From contig CAMEWS010000001.1 of assembly GCA_945946765.1 (NCBI GenBank), positions 1 to 64,000 of the forward strand: 64,000 nt of DNA, read 5' to 3'. This DNA is from an uncultured Clostridia bacterium (GTDB lineage: Bacteria > Cyanobacteriota > Vampirovibrionia > Gastranaerophilales > Gastranaerophilaceae). The translations under genes and the position numbers were made by a program. Shown here piece by piece: positions 18,946-28,948 of the stretch (the first letter of the stretch is position 1; every line of letters begins with the position of its first letter). A model generated the notes under the pieces. The model was not told where the DNA came from. It worked only from the letters and a program-made list of their open reading frames with translations, and ran no database searches.

Positions 18946-19040
18946 TGTTTTTGTTCCTTTCATTTGCATGTAATCTGCAATGAGGTTTGGTGAGTATCTT
19001 TATTATAAACAAAGAAAATTTGTTTACAAGAGGAATAAAT

Positions 19041-19076
19041 AAAAAAGTCGGATTTGTAAACAAAATCCGACTTTTT
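19041..19076 (-). terminator. Terminator after minE
   Basis: aaaaagtcggattt...aaatccgacttttt. Confidence 0.88.
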
Positions 19077-19092
19077 ATTGTAAAGCAATAAC

Positions 19093-19701
19093 TTATTTGT
19101 TTTTCTTTTTGTCTTTTTTGGGTTCGGAATTTTCTTCTTGTTTTTCTTCGTTATCTTCCGATTTGTTTTCTTCTGAATCTTCTTTTTCGCAAGATTCTTC
19201 GCTGTTATCTTCTGATTTTTCAAGTTTGGACTCTTCAGAATTTTCTTCTTCTTCTTCTTCTTCTTCTTCCTCAGATTCGTTGTCTTCATTTTTAGAATCT
19301 TCGTTTTTTGGAGAATCTTCAGATTCTTCGGATTCTTCTTCATTTTTAGCGATAAGTTTTTCTTGAGCCTCTTTTTCTTTTGCTTCAATCTCGTCTATTT
19401 CTTCACGAGTTCTTGCTCTTATAACAGGAATGTTAAGCATAAGCGCAATTTCGTCCCCATCTGCTTCGAGGTTCAAATCCAATGCTTCTTGATCAATTTC
19501 AATGTATTTTGAAATAACCGCAATCAACTGTTCTCTCATTTTTTGCATAGTTGCACCGTCAAGGTTTGAACGGTCTTGCATTAAAACCAGTTTTAGTCTG
19601 TTTGTTGCTGAGTCTTTTGCACTTTCACCTTCTTGAGGTTTGTCTTTTTGAAAGAAGCTTAAGACTTTGTTATAAAAGTTACTGAAAATATTTTCACTCA
19701 T
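19093..19701 (-). CDS. minE: Cell division topological specificity factor MinE with acidic C-terminal extension
   Basis: ATNRLKLVLMQDRSNLDGATMQKMREQLIAVISKYIEIDQEALDLNLE...ALMLNIPV; then ~100-aa E/S/K-rich tail. Confidence 0.92.
   Translation of the reverse strand: MSENIFSNFYNKVLSFFQKDKPQEGESAKDSATNRLKLVLMQDRSNLDGATMQKMREQLIAVISKYIEIDQEALDLNLEADGDEIALMLNIPVIRARTREEIDEIEAKEKEAQEKLIAKNEEESEESEDSPKNEDSKNEDNESEEEEEEEEEENSEESKLEKSEDNSEESCEKEDSEENKSEDNEEKQEENSEPKKDKKKNK
19242..19270. repeat. (TTC)n/(GAA)n microsatellite within minE
   Basis: Run of about nine ttc triplets encoding poly-Glu. Confidence 0.85.
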
Positions 19702-19715
19702 TGTCTTGCCCCTTT

Positions 19716-20528
19716 CTAACCTTTAATCCCAAAGAATTTTTTGATTTTGGCAACAAAGGCATCAAATCCTGTAGGCTCATTAATATCAAGGAGCGGAACA
19801 TCTTCTCCTTGAATACGTTTTGCAACATTTTGATAAGCTTGCCCGGCTTGCGAGTTTTCATCATTAACAATCGGCTCGCCTTTGTTTGTTGACGTGATAA
19901 TTCCTGTATCTTCAGGAATTACACCGATAAGCTCGCAGGATAGAATGTCAATAACGTCTTCAACACTCATCATATCGTTTGTTTGTACAAGGCTTGGTCT
20001 TACTCTGTTTACAAGGAGTTTGTAAGATTTTATTTCTTCTTTTGCTTCCAAAAGCCCGATTATTCTGTCGGCATCTCTTACTGCAGACATTTCGGGAGTT
20101 GTTACAACTATTGCTTCCGAAGCACCGGCAACTGCTGTTTTAAAACCTTCTTCAATACCGGCAGGACAGTCGACGAGAACAAAATCAAAATCTTTTTGAA
20201 GTTGTTCGCAAATGTCTTTTAATTGGTCTGCTGTTACTGCAGATTTATCTCTTGTTTGAGCGGCTGCTAAAAGGCATAAATTAGGACACTTTTTATCTTT
20301 AACAAGTGCCTGCTTGAGTTTGCAACGTTCTTCCACAACGTCAACGAGAGTGTAAACAATTCTGTTTTCCAATCCGAGCAGCAAGTCAAGGTTTCTTAAC
20401 CCGATATCGGTGTCAATTAATACAACGCTTGCACCGCTTTTTGCTAATGCGGTACCGATGTTGGCAGAGGTTGTGGTTTTGCCTACGCCGCCTTTGCCGG
20501 AAGTAATTACTATTACTCTCCCTGTCAT
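19716..20528 (-). CDS. minD: Septum site-determining ATPase MinD
   Basis: VIVITSGKGGVGKTTTSANIGTALAKSGASVVLIDTDIGLRNLDLLLGLENR; C-terminal FVAKIKKFFGIKG. Confidence 0.97.
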   Translation of the reverse strand: MTGRVIVITSGKGGVGKTTTSANIGTALAKSGASVVLIDTDIGLRNLDLLLGLENRIVYTLVDVVEERCKLKQALVKDKKCPNLCLLAAAQTRDKSAVTADQLKDICEQLQKDFDFVLVDCPAGIEEGFKTAVAGASEAIVVTTPEMSAVRDADRIIGLLEAKEEIKSYKLLVNRVRPSLVQTNDMMSVEDVIDILSCELIGVIPEDTGIITSTNKGEPIVNDENSQAGQAYQNVAKRIQGEDVPLLDINEPTGFDAFVAKIKKFFGIKG

Positions 20529-20550
20529 TTTCTACTCCTTATATTCTCTG

Positions 20551-21672
20551 CTAATCGTTAATTTTTAATATAACTATACTTCCGTTGATATTTCTTGCTT
20601 CTTCGGGAGTAAAGCTGTTTGATTTTTCCACGTAAATATTTTTTATGTGGTCAGGTCTTCTTGCGTAAGAATCCGCAATTCTGAGTTGGATTGCGTTGAG
20701 GTTTAGTGCCCTTATTCTTGCTTTTGTGTTACCGTTGCAACCTGCGTGAGCAATGCCGCCTAAGATACCCCAAACAGTGATATCACCTGCGGCATGAATT
20801 TCACAGCCGGCGTGACAATCGCCTATAATTACAACATTTCCGTTAGATTTTATTACTTGACCTGAACGAACTGTTTGTTTGTGATAACGAGTATTCATTT
20901 GCAGTATTTCGTAATCTTCATCAGTCATTTCTTCGTCTGGAATTTCAAAATTATCTTCGGCTTCTTTGGTTAAAGGCCAATTTTGCATGTCTTGAAGTTC
21001 TTTTTCTTCATTCAAAATGTTTTCCAATTTTGCTTCCGAATCAAAAATACTGTCTAATTGATTTTGAATTTCTTCTTCTTTTTCTTCACTCATCGCTTCA
21101 ACCGGCGCTGTCGGATAATTTGATTCAGCATCTTCTTCTTTATTTTCTGAATTGGTATTTTCAAACACTGATTCAAGTTTTTCGATAGTATCTGCATCGT
21201 TTTCTTCTTGTGCTGTTACGGGTTCGGCACTTTTTTCTTCCGACTCTGATTGGTCTTCTTTGGCATTTTCTGATTCATTTGTGTCTTTTTCTGACTTTTT
21301 TTGTTCATCAATATGGTCAGTTATTGCTATATATTGTTCGGATGGTTCGTCTTTTGGAGCTTCGGCTTCGAGAGATGAAAGTTCTTCTTGTAATTCTTCT
21401 TCAACGTCACGAGTGCTTATCCCTAATGTCGCTGCCGCAAGCTCAGTTTGTTGTGATTCCGACTCTATAAGTGACAAAGTTGAATTTATACTGCTTATGA
21501 GTGAATTTATACTTAAAAGTTGAGATTGATTGAGTGCAATACTGCCGAGTTTTAACCATATTTTTTGGTTAGCAGCTTCAGGTTTTTCTATAATATTGCT
21601 TAACTCAAAAACAATGTCTGCAGGTGTTTGTGCCTGTGACAAATCTATTATATATCTTTTGTTTAATTCCAT
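20551..21672 (-). CDS. minC: Septum inhibitor MinC with long acidic linker
   Basis: C-terminal SGQVIKSNGNVVIIGDCHAGCEIHAAGDITVWGILGGIAHAG; start at MELNKRYIIDL (21672). Confidence 0.92.
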   Translation of the reverse strand: MELNKRYIIDLSQAQTPADIVFELSNIIEKPEAANQKIWLKLGSIALNQSQLLSINSLISSINSTLSLIESESQQTELAAATLGISTRDVEEELQEELSSLEAEAPKDEPSEQYIAITDHIDEQKKSEKDTNESENAKEDQSESEEKSAEPVTAQEENDADTIEKLESVFENTNSENKEEDAESNYPTAPVEAMSEEKEEEIQNQLDSIFDSEAKLENILNEEKELQDMQNWPLTKEAEDNFEIPDEEMTDEDYEILQMNTRYHKQTVRSGQVIKSNGNVVIIGDCHAGCEIHAAGDITVWGILGGIAHAGCNGNTKARIRALNLNAIQLRIADSYARRPDHIKNIYVEKSNSFTPEEARNINGSIVILKIND

Positions 21673-21708
21673 ATCCTTTAATACCCGTTTACATATAGAC
21701 TTTAGTAT

Positions 21709-21772
21709 TGTCACCCTGAAGTCGTTTTGGGTCGCTATGACCTTGCGATTCCGAAATAAATTTGGAATGACA
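21709..21772. repeat. Dispersed intergenic palindromic repeat (MITE/REP-like)
   Basis: tgtcaccctgaagtcg...gattccgaaataaatttggaatgaca; tgtca/tgaca ends; related copies at 2372, 4921, 39971. Confidence 0.65.
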
Positions 21773-21867
21773 ATTATTACAAATATATCCTTTACTTTTA
21801 TAAGTAAAGGATATATTAAATATCTCATAATTACAATTATTTGTGAGTTTATTGTTTCAATTTGTTA

Positions 21868-22797
21868 TTATTTTTTGTTTATAAGTTTGTTTAATTTCTC
21901 TAATGCTTTTTGTGCACTTTTCTTTTCAGATGGAAGTTTTTCTATATCTTGATTTGCTTCGGCAAGTGTAACTTTCCATTTATCTTCTTCTTTTTCGATT
22001 CTTGTAATTTGATCTGTTATTTTTTTTCTGTTAGCATTTGAAAATTCAGTTTTAAGTTGATTTTCTTTCTCTTGTTTTGTTTTTTCAAGTTTATTTTTAT
22101 CATTTTGGTAATTTGGTGAATTGGGGTCTAATGCTGCAATTTGGCTCTCAATATCCAAAATCTCAGCTTCTATTTGTCCTTTGTCAGCATCAAATGTTGA
22201 GAGTTGTGTTTCCCAGTCATTTTTTTGTTTTGACAAATTTGTAAGTGTTTTTTCTGCAGTAGATTTATTAAGTTTTGCTGTGTCTAATTTTTTATCAACA
22301 TTTTCTATTTGTCTAGTAAGGCAACTTGCTGTATCTTGCATTGCACCTTTGTCTGAGTCTTTATCATAATTATTTGCGGATTCAACAAGACTTGCCAAAG
22401 TTGAATCTGCAGCTTCAGAAGATGAATTTCCGCTTTTATCTTTTTTGCATAAACCGGCAATTCCTGCACCAAGCCCAAAAAGACCGGTTGCTGCTGCGAG
22501 TCCGCCTGTAATATAACCAAGTGTATTAATAAAGCCGTTGCCACCACAATTCAAATCAGTTGATGTGCTTCCAAAATTCAATATTGGGTCATAGCTGGTC
22601 CAATTGTTTGGCCAACCGCTTACACTAGGATAACCTGATGCGCTATTGAACAATGGTGTATTGTATGCTGCCATTTGAGATTGACTGGATACGGATGAGT
22701 TGTATTGTTGCCAGCCTTTATTTGAATTAGCGTCAATACCATCTCTGTAAGTGTATAAACTGTTGCTTTTTTTATTTGTTACGTTTTCTCCAGACAT
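21868..22797 (-). CDS. Hypothetical coiled-coil protein with Gly-rich TM hairpin
   Basis: GFINTLGYITGGLAAATGLFGLGAGIAGL then long K/E/Q-rich coiled coil. Confidence 0.65.
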   Translation of the reverse strand: MSGENVTNKKSNSLYTYRDGIDANSNKGWQQYNSSVSSQSQMAAYNTPLFNSASGYPSVSGWPNNWTSYDPILNFGSTSTDLNCGGNGFINTLGYITGGLAAATGLFGLGAGIAGLCKKDKSGNSSSEAADSTLASLVESANNYDKDSDKGAMQDTASCLTRQIENVDKKLDTAKLNKSTAEKTLTNLSKQKNDWETQLSTFDADKGQIEAEILDIESQIAALDPNSPNYQNDKNKLEKTKQEKENQLKTEFSNANRKKITDQITRIEKEEDKWKVTLAEANQDIEKLPSEKKSAQKALEKLNKLINKK

Positions 22798-22826
22798 GTT
22801 AGCCTCTCTTTGGGTGTTATATTCTC

Positions 22827-22900
22827 GTATATATATAAAGTATATAAATATATAAAAATTGCTTTTTTGGTATATACTATTGTAATATTTCTTAATATTT
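22827..22900 (-). promoter_or_regulatory. Promoter/operator region, copy A
   Basis: gtatatatataaagtatataaatatataaaaattgcttttttggtatatactattgtaatatttcttaat, nearly identical to 46340-46410. Confidence 0.65.
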
Positions 22901-22956
22901 GTTTTGTAATGACAGATTGAGCACTTAATCTTGTTTACTTTCTTTTAAACCCAAAA

Positions 22957-22982
22957 AGAGGATACTCAAAAGAGTACCCTCA
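22957..22982 (-). terminator. Terminator after HicB-like gene
   Basis: gaggatactc-aaaa-gagtaccctc with T-tract on minus strand. Confidence 0.75.
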
Positions 22983-23029
22983 ATTCTATAATTTATTTAT
23001 TTTTGTATTTATTTAGTCTTGTGTATTTG

Positions 23030-23299
23030 TTAAGGGCAAATACTTTCCCAATCAATGCCGTCATCGTCATCTTCACCGGGTTCGGGGATTCTTTCACCGT
23101 CTTCAAGCATAATTTGAAGCATCAAACGTAGCTGTTTTTTATAGTTAGCAAGCGCAATTTCTCTTGTTTTTGCACAGAATGCAAAACTCGGAAATTCTTT
23201 AATTTCTATATAATGATATGGATTTCCGTTGAAGTCTAAATCAGTGCCTTCAATTAACGTCCAATCCAAATTTACATAATAATCTAAATCTTTATCCAT
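23030..23299 (-). CDS. HicB-like (RNase H-fold) antitoxin-type protein, no adjacent HicA
   Basis: YHYIEIKEFPSFAFCAKTREIALANYKKQLRLMLQIMLEDGERIPEP matches the HicB N-terminal pattern. Confidence 0.55.
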   Translation of the reverse strand: MDKDLDYYVNLDWTLIEGTDLDFNGNPYHYIEIKEFPSFAFCAKTREIALANYKKQLRLMLQIMLEDGERIPEPGEDDDDGIDWESICP

Positions 23300-23909
23300 C
23301 CAGTGAATTCTCTTTTAACGGTTGTGAAATCATTATACCTTCGCCACCCAAAACTTCCGCTTGTTTGCCGTCTATGTATAGGTAAATAGGTTTATTGGGG
23401 CTATTTGCAATTGCAGTTTTTATAAGTTGCTTTAATCTGCTGTATAAACTGTCAGCGCCGCCGCCTGTTTGAATATTTCCCGTAACATCAATAATTATTT
23501 TATTTTTGCTTTCGACTATGCCCAAAATTTTAACGTTTTTGGGAAGCTCTGAGTATACTCCAACTTTTTTTTCGTAGTCTGTAGGGCCTGCTACAAGCTG
23601 ATTAAGTGCATATTTTAGCTTTGTTTGACCTTGAGGTAATTCCCTTTGAACTTTTTTAAATATGCCTGTTTTATTTTTATCCATGCCGAGAAAATATACG
23701 GTCACATAAGTTTTTGGCTTTTGTTGTTCTTCTTTTTTTAAGTCGTTTTGAGTAACTTGTTCAGGTTCTTTAACAGGTTCAACAACCTGTTCTTCCGAAA
23801 CAAGTTTTTTTTCTACTTTTGCGTGAGGTGTATCGAAAAAATTCACTTTTACGTAGAAAAACGCAAGTGCTGCAAGCATTAAAATTACTAATTTAGACCA
23901 AAATCCCAT
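23292..23909 (-). CDS. GerMN domain protein
   Basis: VTVYFLGMD...ALNQLVAGPTDYEKKVGVYSELPKNVKILGI...IIIDVTGNIQ...LYIDGKQAEVLGGEG. Confidence 0.8.
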   Translation of the reverse strand: MGFWSKLVILMLAALAFFYVKVNFFDTPHAKVEKKLVSEEQVVEPVKEPEQVTQNDLKKEEQQKPKTYVTVYFLGMDKNKTGIFKKVQRELPQGQTKLKYALNQLVAGPTDYEKKVGVYSELPKNVKILGIVESKNKIIIDVTGNIQTGGGADSLYSRLKQLIKTAIANSPNKPIYLYIDGKQAEVLGGEGIMISQPLKENSLDG

Positions 23910-23936
23910 TACATTCTGTCCTTTATTGTTAATTCT

Positions 23937-24812
23937 TTAATTATTATAATAGTTTTTTGGTACAATAACCACCCCTTTTATTGCAATTTTATTGCCTTCA
24001 AAAATTACATCCTTTATTTGTATGCTGCTGTCAGGGTTGTTAAGTATTGCCGTATTTATAACAAAGGGGTTGATTTTATTGATTATCGGTAACAGTGAAT
24101 TTAAATTGTGTGTGTGCAAATCGGGTGACGTTTTTATATTTGTAAACAACAATTTTCCGTTTTCTACTGCAAGACCCATATCCATAGATATAAGACGAGG
24201 TTCATTAAAAGTTGCAGGCGATATTACTTTTACCGTAAAAACAAGTCTATCGTTTTTTATTTCCGCTTTCGGGTCATAAACTTTTAGTATTGTAATTCTT
24301 CCCATGTTTACGTTTAATGAATTCAAAAGTTTTGTGTACTCAGGTGACATAATACTTTTTTGCAAATCAGCTGAAGTGAGGTTTGCAGAAAAACTTAGTA
24401 TAAAGTTTTCGTTTGTATAAACTTCGCCGTTTTTATAAACAAAATGATTATACCCGCAAAGTGATTCGGCTTTTATATTTGATAGGTATAAACCTTCAAT
24501 AAATGCACTGTCTGAGTTAAATTCGATTTTCTTAAACTTGCCTTGTAACATACTTTTAGCACCAAAAGGTGTTATCTGAACTTTAAAATCACCGTTTAGA
24601 GCTTTGTTTAATTGTTTTTTTACCTGTGATTCCAAAGTGTTAGAAATCATCCAATTCATGCCTGTAATAGTGCTTAATGTTGATGAAATCGGACCGTTTA
24701 CTTTGGGTACGGCAGGGCATGCCTGTTCGCCAACGTTTAAGCAAGTTTGTGCATTTGCTGTTGAAGTTGTTAACAATACCAAAACCAATATAAATATAAA
24801 TCTTTTCATCAT
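23937..24812 (-). CDS. DUF2993-type exported lipid-binding protein
   Basis: Signal peptide MKRFIFILVLVLLTTSTANAQ; LESQVKKQLNKAL...LQGKFKKIEFNSDSAFIEGLYLSNIKAES. Confidence 0.65.
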   Translation of the reverse strand: MMKRFIFILVLVLLTTSTANAQTCLNVGEQACPAVPKVNGPISSTLSTITGMNWMISNTLESQVKKQLNKALNGDFKVQITPFGAKSMLQGKFKKIEFNSDSAFIEGLYLSNIKAESLCGYNHFVYKNGEVYTNENFILSFSANLTSADLQKSIMSPEYTKLLNSLNVNMGRITILKVYDPKAEIKNDRLVFTVKVISPATFNEPRLISMDMGLAVENGKLLFTNIKTSPDLHTHNLNSLLPIINKINPFVINTAILNNPDSSIQIKDVIFEGNKIAIKGVVIVPKNYYNN

Positions 24813-25675
24813 ATAAATACCTTCCTCACTGAAAGTTTTTGTTCTTTGTTGTCTTTTTGCGCTATTGCACACAATTTTTCATTTAGCGTTAATAAAATGA
24901 ATTCGTTATTTTCATAATCAGATGTGTTTATACTTCTACCATGAGATACATCGTCATATTCTTTTAAAGTTAATTCCCTTTGTTTATATGTAAGCACATC
25001 AAGTGGGTTAATCAAGTTTTTTTGTACATCAGCAATCTCTTTTATATCTTTTAAATTGACAGCGGTGTCTATGTTGAATAGTCCAGATTTTATTCTCGTT
25101 AAATCTGTCATTATTGCCCCTGTATCCAGCTCAAAGCCTAAATCGTTAACAATAGAACGAATATATGTTCCTTTTGAACACGCTATTTCGAGCGTTGCAG
25201 TTTGCTTTTCATCATCAAATTCTAATAGTTCAAGCTTGCTTATTATTACTTTTCTTTTGGGAATATCGTCAGGAATTATTCCTTTTCTTGCCAGTTCATA
25301 CAGCCTTTTGCCATTATAATGTACTGCACTGTGAGCAGGCGGAATTTGTTCAATATTGCCCTTGAATTTTTCAATATTTTGAAGAATTTCTTCTTTTGTA
25401 ACTTTTTTATCCGAATATTTCTCAATATTTCCTTCCGAATCATAAGTATCAGAGATAAAGCCAAATTGCAGTTTTGCAATATATGCCTTGTCTTCGTTCA
25501 GGTATTCAATGAGACGAGAAGCTTTGCTTATTGCTATGGGTAAAACACCCGTTGCCAATGGGTCTAAAGTGCCCGTGTGTCCGATTTGTTTTATGTGGGT
25601 GATTTTTCGCAAAACTGAAACAACATCGTGCGATGTCATTCCTTGCGGTTTGTTTATATTAAGAAAACCAAACAT
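24809..25675 (-). CDS. truB: tRNA pseudouridine(55) synthase
   Basis: GFLNINKPQGMTSHDVV, GHTGTLDPLATGVLPI, CSKGTYIRSIVNDLG. Confidence 0.96.
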   Translation of the reverse strand: MFGFLNINKPQGMTSHDVVSVLRKITHIKQIGHTGTLDPLATGVLPIAISKASRLIEYLNEDKAYIAKLQFGFISDTYDSEGNIEKYSDKKVTKEEILQNIEKFKGNIEQIPPAHSAVHYNGKRLYELARKGIIPDDIPKRKVIISKLELLEFDDEKQTATLEIACSKGTYIRSIVNDLGFELDTGAIMTDLTRIKSGLFNIDTAVNLKDIKEIADVQKNLINPLDVLTYKQRELTLKEYDDVSHGRSINTSDYENNEFILLTLNEKLCAIAQKDNKEQKLSVRKVFI

Positions 25676-25681
25676 GATTGA

Positions 25682-26035
25682 TTATATTTCACCTTTTGAA
25701 ATTTTATCAATCAAATCCATTACCTTTGTGCCTCTTTCAATGGAGTCGTCAGGTATAAAGCGAAGTTCGGGAGTTAATCGTAAGCGGATTCTTTTGCCAA
25801 CTTCGTAGCGGATTTTAGAAACATTGTCTTCTAAAGCTTCAATTGTTTTTTGTTTTGCTTCTTCGTTTGTTGTAAATACCGAAAAATATACTTTTGCAAA
25901 TGAATTGTCATGTGCTAATTCAATATCAGTAATTGAAATTACACCGTTAATGCGTGAATCTCTGATATCTTTTTGTATGATATCAGCAATTTCTTTCATT
26001 AATGTTTTTCTTACACGTTCGTTTCTTAAGGACAT
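25682..26035 (-). CDS. rbfA: Ribosome-binding factor A
   Basis: NERVRKTLMKEIADIIQ...SITDIELAHDNSFAKVYFSVF...RLRLTPELRFIPDDSIERG. Confidence 0.93.
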   Translation of the reverse strand: MSLRNERVRKTLMKEIADIIQKDIRDSRINGVISITDIELAHDNSFAKVYFSVFTTNEEAKQKTIEALEDNVSKIRYEVGKRIRLRLTPELRFIPDDSIERGTKVMDLIDKISKGEI

Positions 26036-26039
26036 AGTT

Positions 26040-28541
26040 TTATACCAATTCTTGTCTTTCAACTTCTTCTGTTGTAGAAACTTCGATTATATCGCCTTCT
26101 TGAAGGTCGTTAAATTTGGCAAAAGATATACCGCATTCAAAGCCTGTTGCAACTTCTTTAACGTCATCTTTAAAACGTTTGAGCTGGTCAATTGTACCGG
26201 TGAATATTGTTTGACCGTCACGAACGATTTTTGCGGTTTTGCCTCTGATGATTTTACCTTCCGTAACGTAGCAACCTGCAATTTTGCCTGCTTTACCAAC
26301 TGTAAATATTTGTCTGACTTCAGCTTTACCCAGTGCAACTTCTTTAATTTCAGGTTGCAAGAGGTTAAGCATTGTTTTTTCCAAATCTTCTAAGATTTGA
26401 TAAATAATATCGAATTTTTTAATTGTTACGCCTTCACGAGCGGCAGCCAATTCTGCATTATTGTCTTCTTTAACTGTAAAGCCTAAGATAATAGCGTTAC
26501 TTGCTGATGCTAACATAACATCGGCTTCTGAAATATCTCCAACTCCGATGTGGATAAGCTTGATAATGATTTCATTTGATTTGAATTGTCCGATAGCTTG
26601 TGAAAGAGCCTCTGCTGAACCGTTTGTATTAGCTTTAATGATAAGGTTAAGGTGTTGATAACCGTCATCGCTTTCGCCAACAACTTCGTTTCTGATGTGG
26701 TTAGGAAGCATAGCTTCAAGTCTTGAGTTTCTTTCTTTTTCTTTTCGTTCGGAAACTATTGCTCTCATGACTTTTTCGTTTTCAACAACTTCAAATTTGT
26801 CACCTGCTTGAGGGACTTCAGTAAGACCCAAAATTTCAACAGGTGTAGAAGGTGTTGCTTTTTTAACTCGTTCACCTGAGTCGGAAAGAAGTGCTCTTAC
26901 TTTTCCGCAAACGTTACCTACTACAACACAGTTACCTGTTTTTAACGTACCGTTTTGTACAAGTAAAGTTGCAACAGGACCTTTACCTTTATCAAGATTT
27001 GCCTCAATAACAACACCTGTTGCAGGTGCATCAGGGTTGGCCTTAAGGTCTTGTACTTCTGCAAGTAAAAGAATATATTCAAGCAATTCATCGATGCCTT
27101 GACCTTGCAATGCGCTTACTTTTACACAAACCGTATCTCCGCCCCATTCTTCGGGAACAAGACCGTGTTCCGTTAATTGCTGCAATATTTTATCAGGGTT
27201 GGCATCAGGTTTATCACATTTGTTAACAGCGACAATGATGGGTACTTCTGCTGCTTTGGCATGGTTAATAGCTTCAATTGTTTGAGGCATAATGCCGTCA
27301 TCCGCTGCAACTACAAGAATTGCAATATCAGTAGATTTTGCACCTCTGGCACGCATTTCTGTAAATGCTTCGTGACCCGGAGTATCTATAAAGACAATTT
27401 TTTTGTTGTTCAAATATACGGTATAAGCACCGATAGATTGTGTTATACCACCAACTTCGGTAGAAACAATTTTGTGTTTTGATGCACGAATTGAGTCGAG
27501 CAATGTTGTTTTACCATGGTCAACGTGCCCCATGATGCTGATAACCGGTGCTCTTCTTTTAAGCAATTTCGGGTCAATTGCTGCAAGCTCTTTTGCTTCT
27601 TCTTCTTTTTGAAGTTCTTCTTCCATAAATGCTTCTAGGTCTTCTTCTTGAACTTCTATTTCAAAATTGGCACAAACTTTTTTTGCAGTAGCTACATCAA
27701 TTACCTGATTTACTGTAGCCAGAATACCTTCCATCATAAGAAATTTAACAATTTCAGCTGATGCCTTGTTTATTTTATCGGACAGTTCACCAACAGTTAG
27801 AGGTTGGTTAATTACAACACTTTTTACTTCAACAGTTGTTTCTTCCGCATGAGTTCTTTTTTTGTGTTTTTGTGCATTTGCTTTTTCAAGACTTATTCTT
27901 TCTTGTTCTTCTTCTTTTGAACGATATTGTCTGTCTTGTTTTTTACCGCTTTTTTTCTTACCGCCGCCTTTTGTTTCATAAATTTCTTGCGGAATTATAT
28001 GACGTTGAATAGGCTTTTTGTCTATTGTTGAAGTTGGGGTACCTTCTTTTTTTGTAAATGTTTTTTTGCCTGTCGAATCTTTTTTATCGGCTGTTTTATC
28101 TACCGTTTTTTGTGGTCTTGGTGGTAAAACAGGCTCTATTTTGCCAAGTTTTACTTTTGGTTTTGGTAATTCTGAAGAAACTGTTTTTTCTTTAGATACA
28201 GTTTGTTTTGTTTCAGGCTTTTGAATTTGAGGTTCTACTTTCCCTAATTTGACTTTTGGTGCAGGTTTTGTTTCTTCATTTGCTTTGGATTCTTTTGTTT
28301 CAGTTGTTTCTTCTTCTGCTTTAGGTTTTGCTTTTTTCACAATAAAAGCCTTAGGCTTTTTGGTTTCTGCTGCCTTTGGCTCTCTTAAAAGATCTTTTAA
28401 TTTTTTTGCTTGCGATTCAGAGATAACACTGGAATGTGACTTGACTTTTACACCAAGTTTGGTATCAAGTTGTTCGATTACTTCTTTATTGGGTAAATTT
28501 AGTTCTTTTGCTAAATCATAAACTCTTACGGTATCTGTCAT
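26040..28541 (-). CDS. infB: Translation initiation factor IF-2
   Basis: [45 protein letters not shown]. Confidence 0.98.
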   Translation of the reverse strand: MTDTVRVYDLAKELNLPNKEVIEQLDTKLGVKVKSHSSVISESQAKKLKDLLREPKAAETKKPKAFIVKKAKPKAEEETTETKESKANEETKPAPKVKLGKVEPQIQKPETKQTVSKEKTVSSELPKPKVKLGKIEPVLPPRPQKTVDKTADKKDSTGKKTFTKKEGTPTSTIDKKPIQRHIIPQEIYETKGGGKKKSGKKQDRQYRSKEEEQERISLEKANAQKHKKRTHAEETTVEVKSVVINQPLTVGELSDKINKASAEIVKFLMMEGILATVNQVIDVATAKKVCANFEIEVQEEDLEAFMEEELQKEEEAKELAAIDPKLLKRRAPVISIMGHVDHGKTTLLDSIRASKHKIVSTEVGGITQSIGAYTVYLNNKKIVFIDTPGHEAFTEMRARGAKSTDIAILVVAADDGIMPQTIEAINHAKAAEVPIIVAVNKCDKPDANPDKILQQLTEHGLVPEEWGGDTVCVKVSALQGQGIDELLEYILLLAEVQDLKANPDAPATGVVIEANLDKGKGPVATLLVQNGTLKTGNCVVVGNVCGKVRALLSDSGERVKKATPSTPVEILGLTEVPQAGDKFEVVENEKVMRAIVSERKEKERNSRLEAMLPNHIRNEVVGESDDGYQHLNLIIKANTNGSAEALSQAIGQFKSNEIIIKLIHIGVGDISEADVMLASASNAIILGFTVKEDNNAELAAAREGVTIKKFDIIYQILEDLEKTMLNLLQPEIKEVALGKAEVRQIFTVGKAGKIAGCYVTEGKIIRGKTAKIVRDGQTIFTGTIDQLKRFKDDVKEVATGFECGISFAKFNDLQEGDIIEVSTTEEVERQELV

Positions 28542-28669
28542 TATATGTATTATTCTCCAAATTCTTATCTTTTAAACGGTATTGACAATATTGAATGCTG
28601 AACCGTTATATCTGCTCTTTTAAAACAGGTCCTTTTATATTAAACCTGATAATATATTTTTAACACAAT

Positions 28670-28948
28670 CTATGTTTCAAGTACAGCCCTGATTTTTTCT
28701 TTAATAGTTTCATCAATTTTTGATTTTAGAATTTTAAAAAGTTTTCCTTTTTTTAAAGCTTTTTCAATACATTCTGCATTTTTACAAATATATACGGAAC
28801 GACCTGTAAATTTGGAATCAGGCATTACTCTAACTTCGCCGTTTTTGTTACGGGTTATTTTTATTAGATTTCCTTTAGAGTTTTCTGTGCTGCAGCCACA
28901 ACATTTTCGGATTTGAGTTTTGGTCGTTTTACTCATTTTAATATCCAA
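28670..28948 (-). CDS. rnpM: YlxR/RnpM family RNA-binding protein
   Basis: RKCCGCSTENSKGNLIKITR...GRSVYICKNAECIEKALKKG. Confidence 0.85.
   Translation of the reverse strand: MDIKMSKTTKTQIRKCCGCSTENSKGNLIKITRNKNGEVRVMPDSKFTGRSVYICKNAECIEKALKKGKLFKILKSKIDETIKEKIRAVLET

Noticed and set aside
19097-19366. Ser-rich ORF and the Lys-rich ORF 18960..19388 overlapping minE
   Set aside because: Alternative-frame translations of the GAA/TTC-rich minE tail; MinE identity is clear.
21152-21523. Ser-rich plus-strand ORF over minC
   Set aside because: Antisense shadow of the acidic MinC linker.
21673-21828. Upstream 52-aa extension of MinC in the track
   Set aside because: Extension translates the intergenic palindromic repeat; real start is MELNKRYIIDL at 21672.
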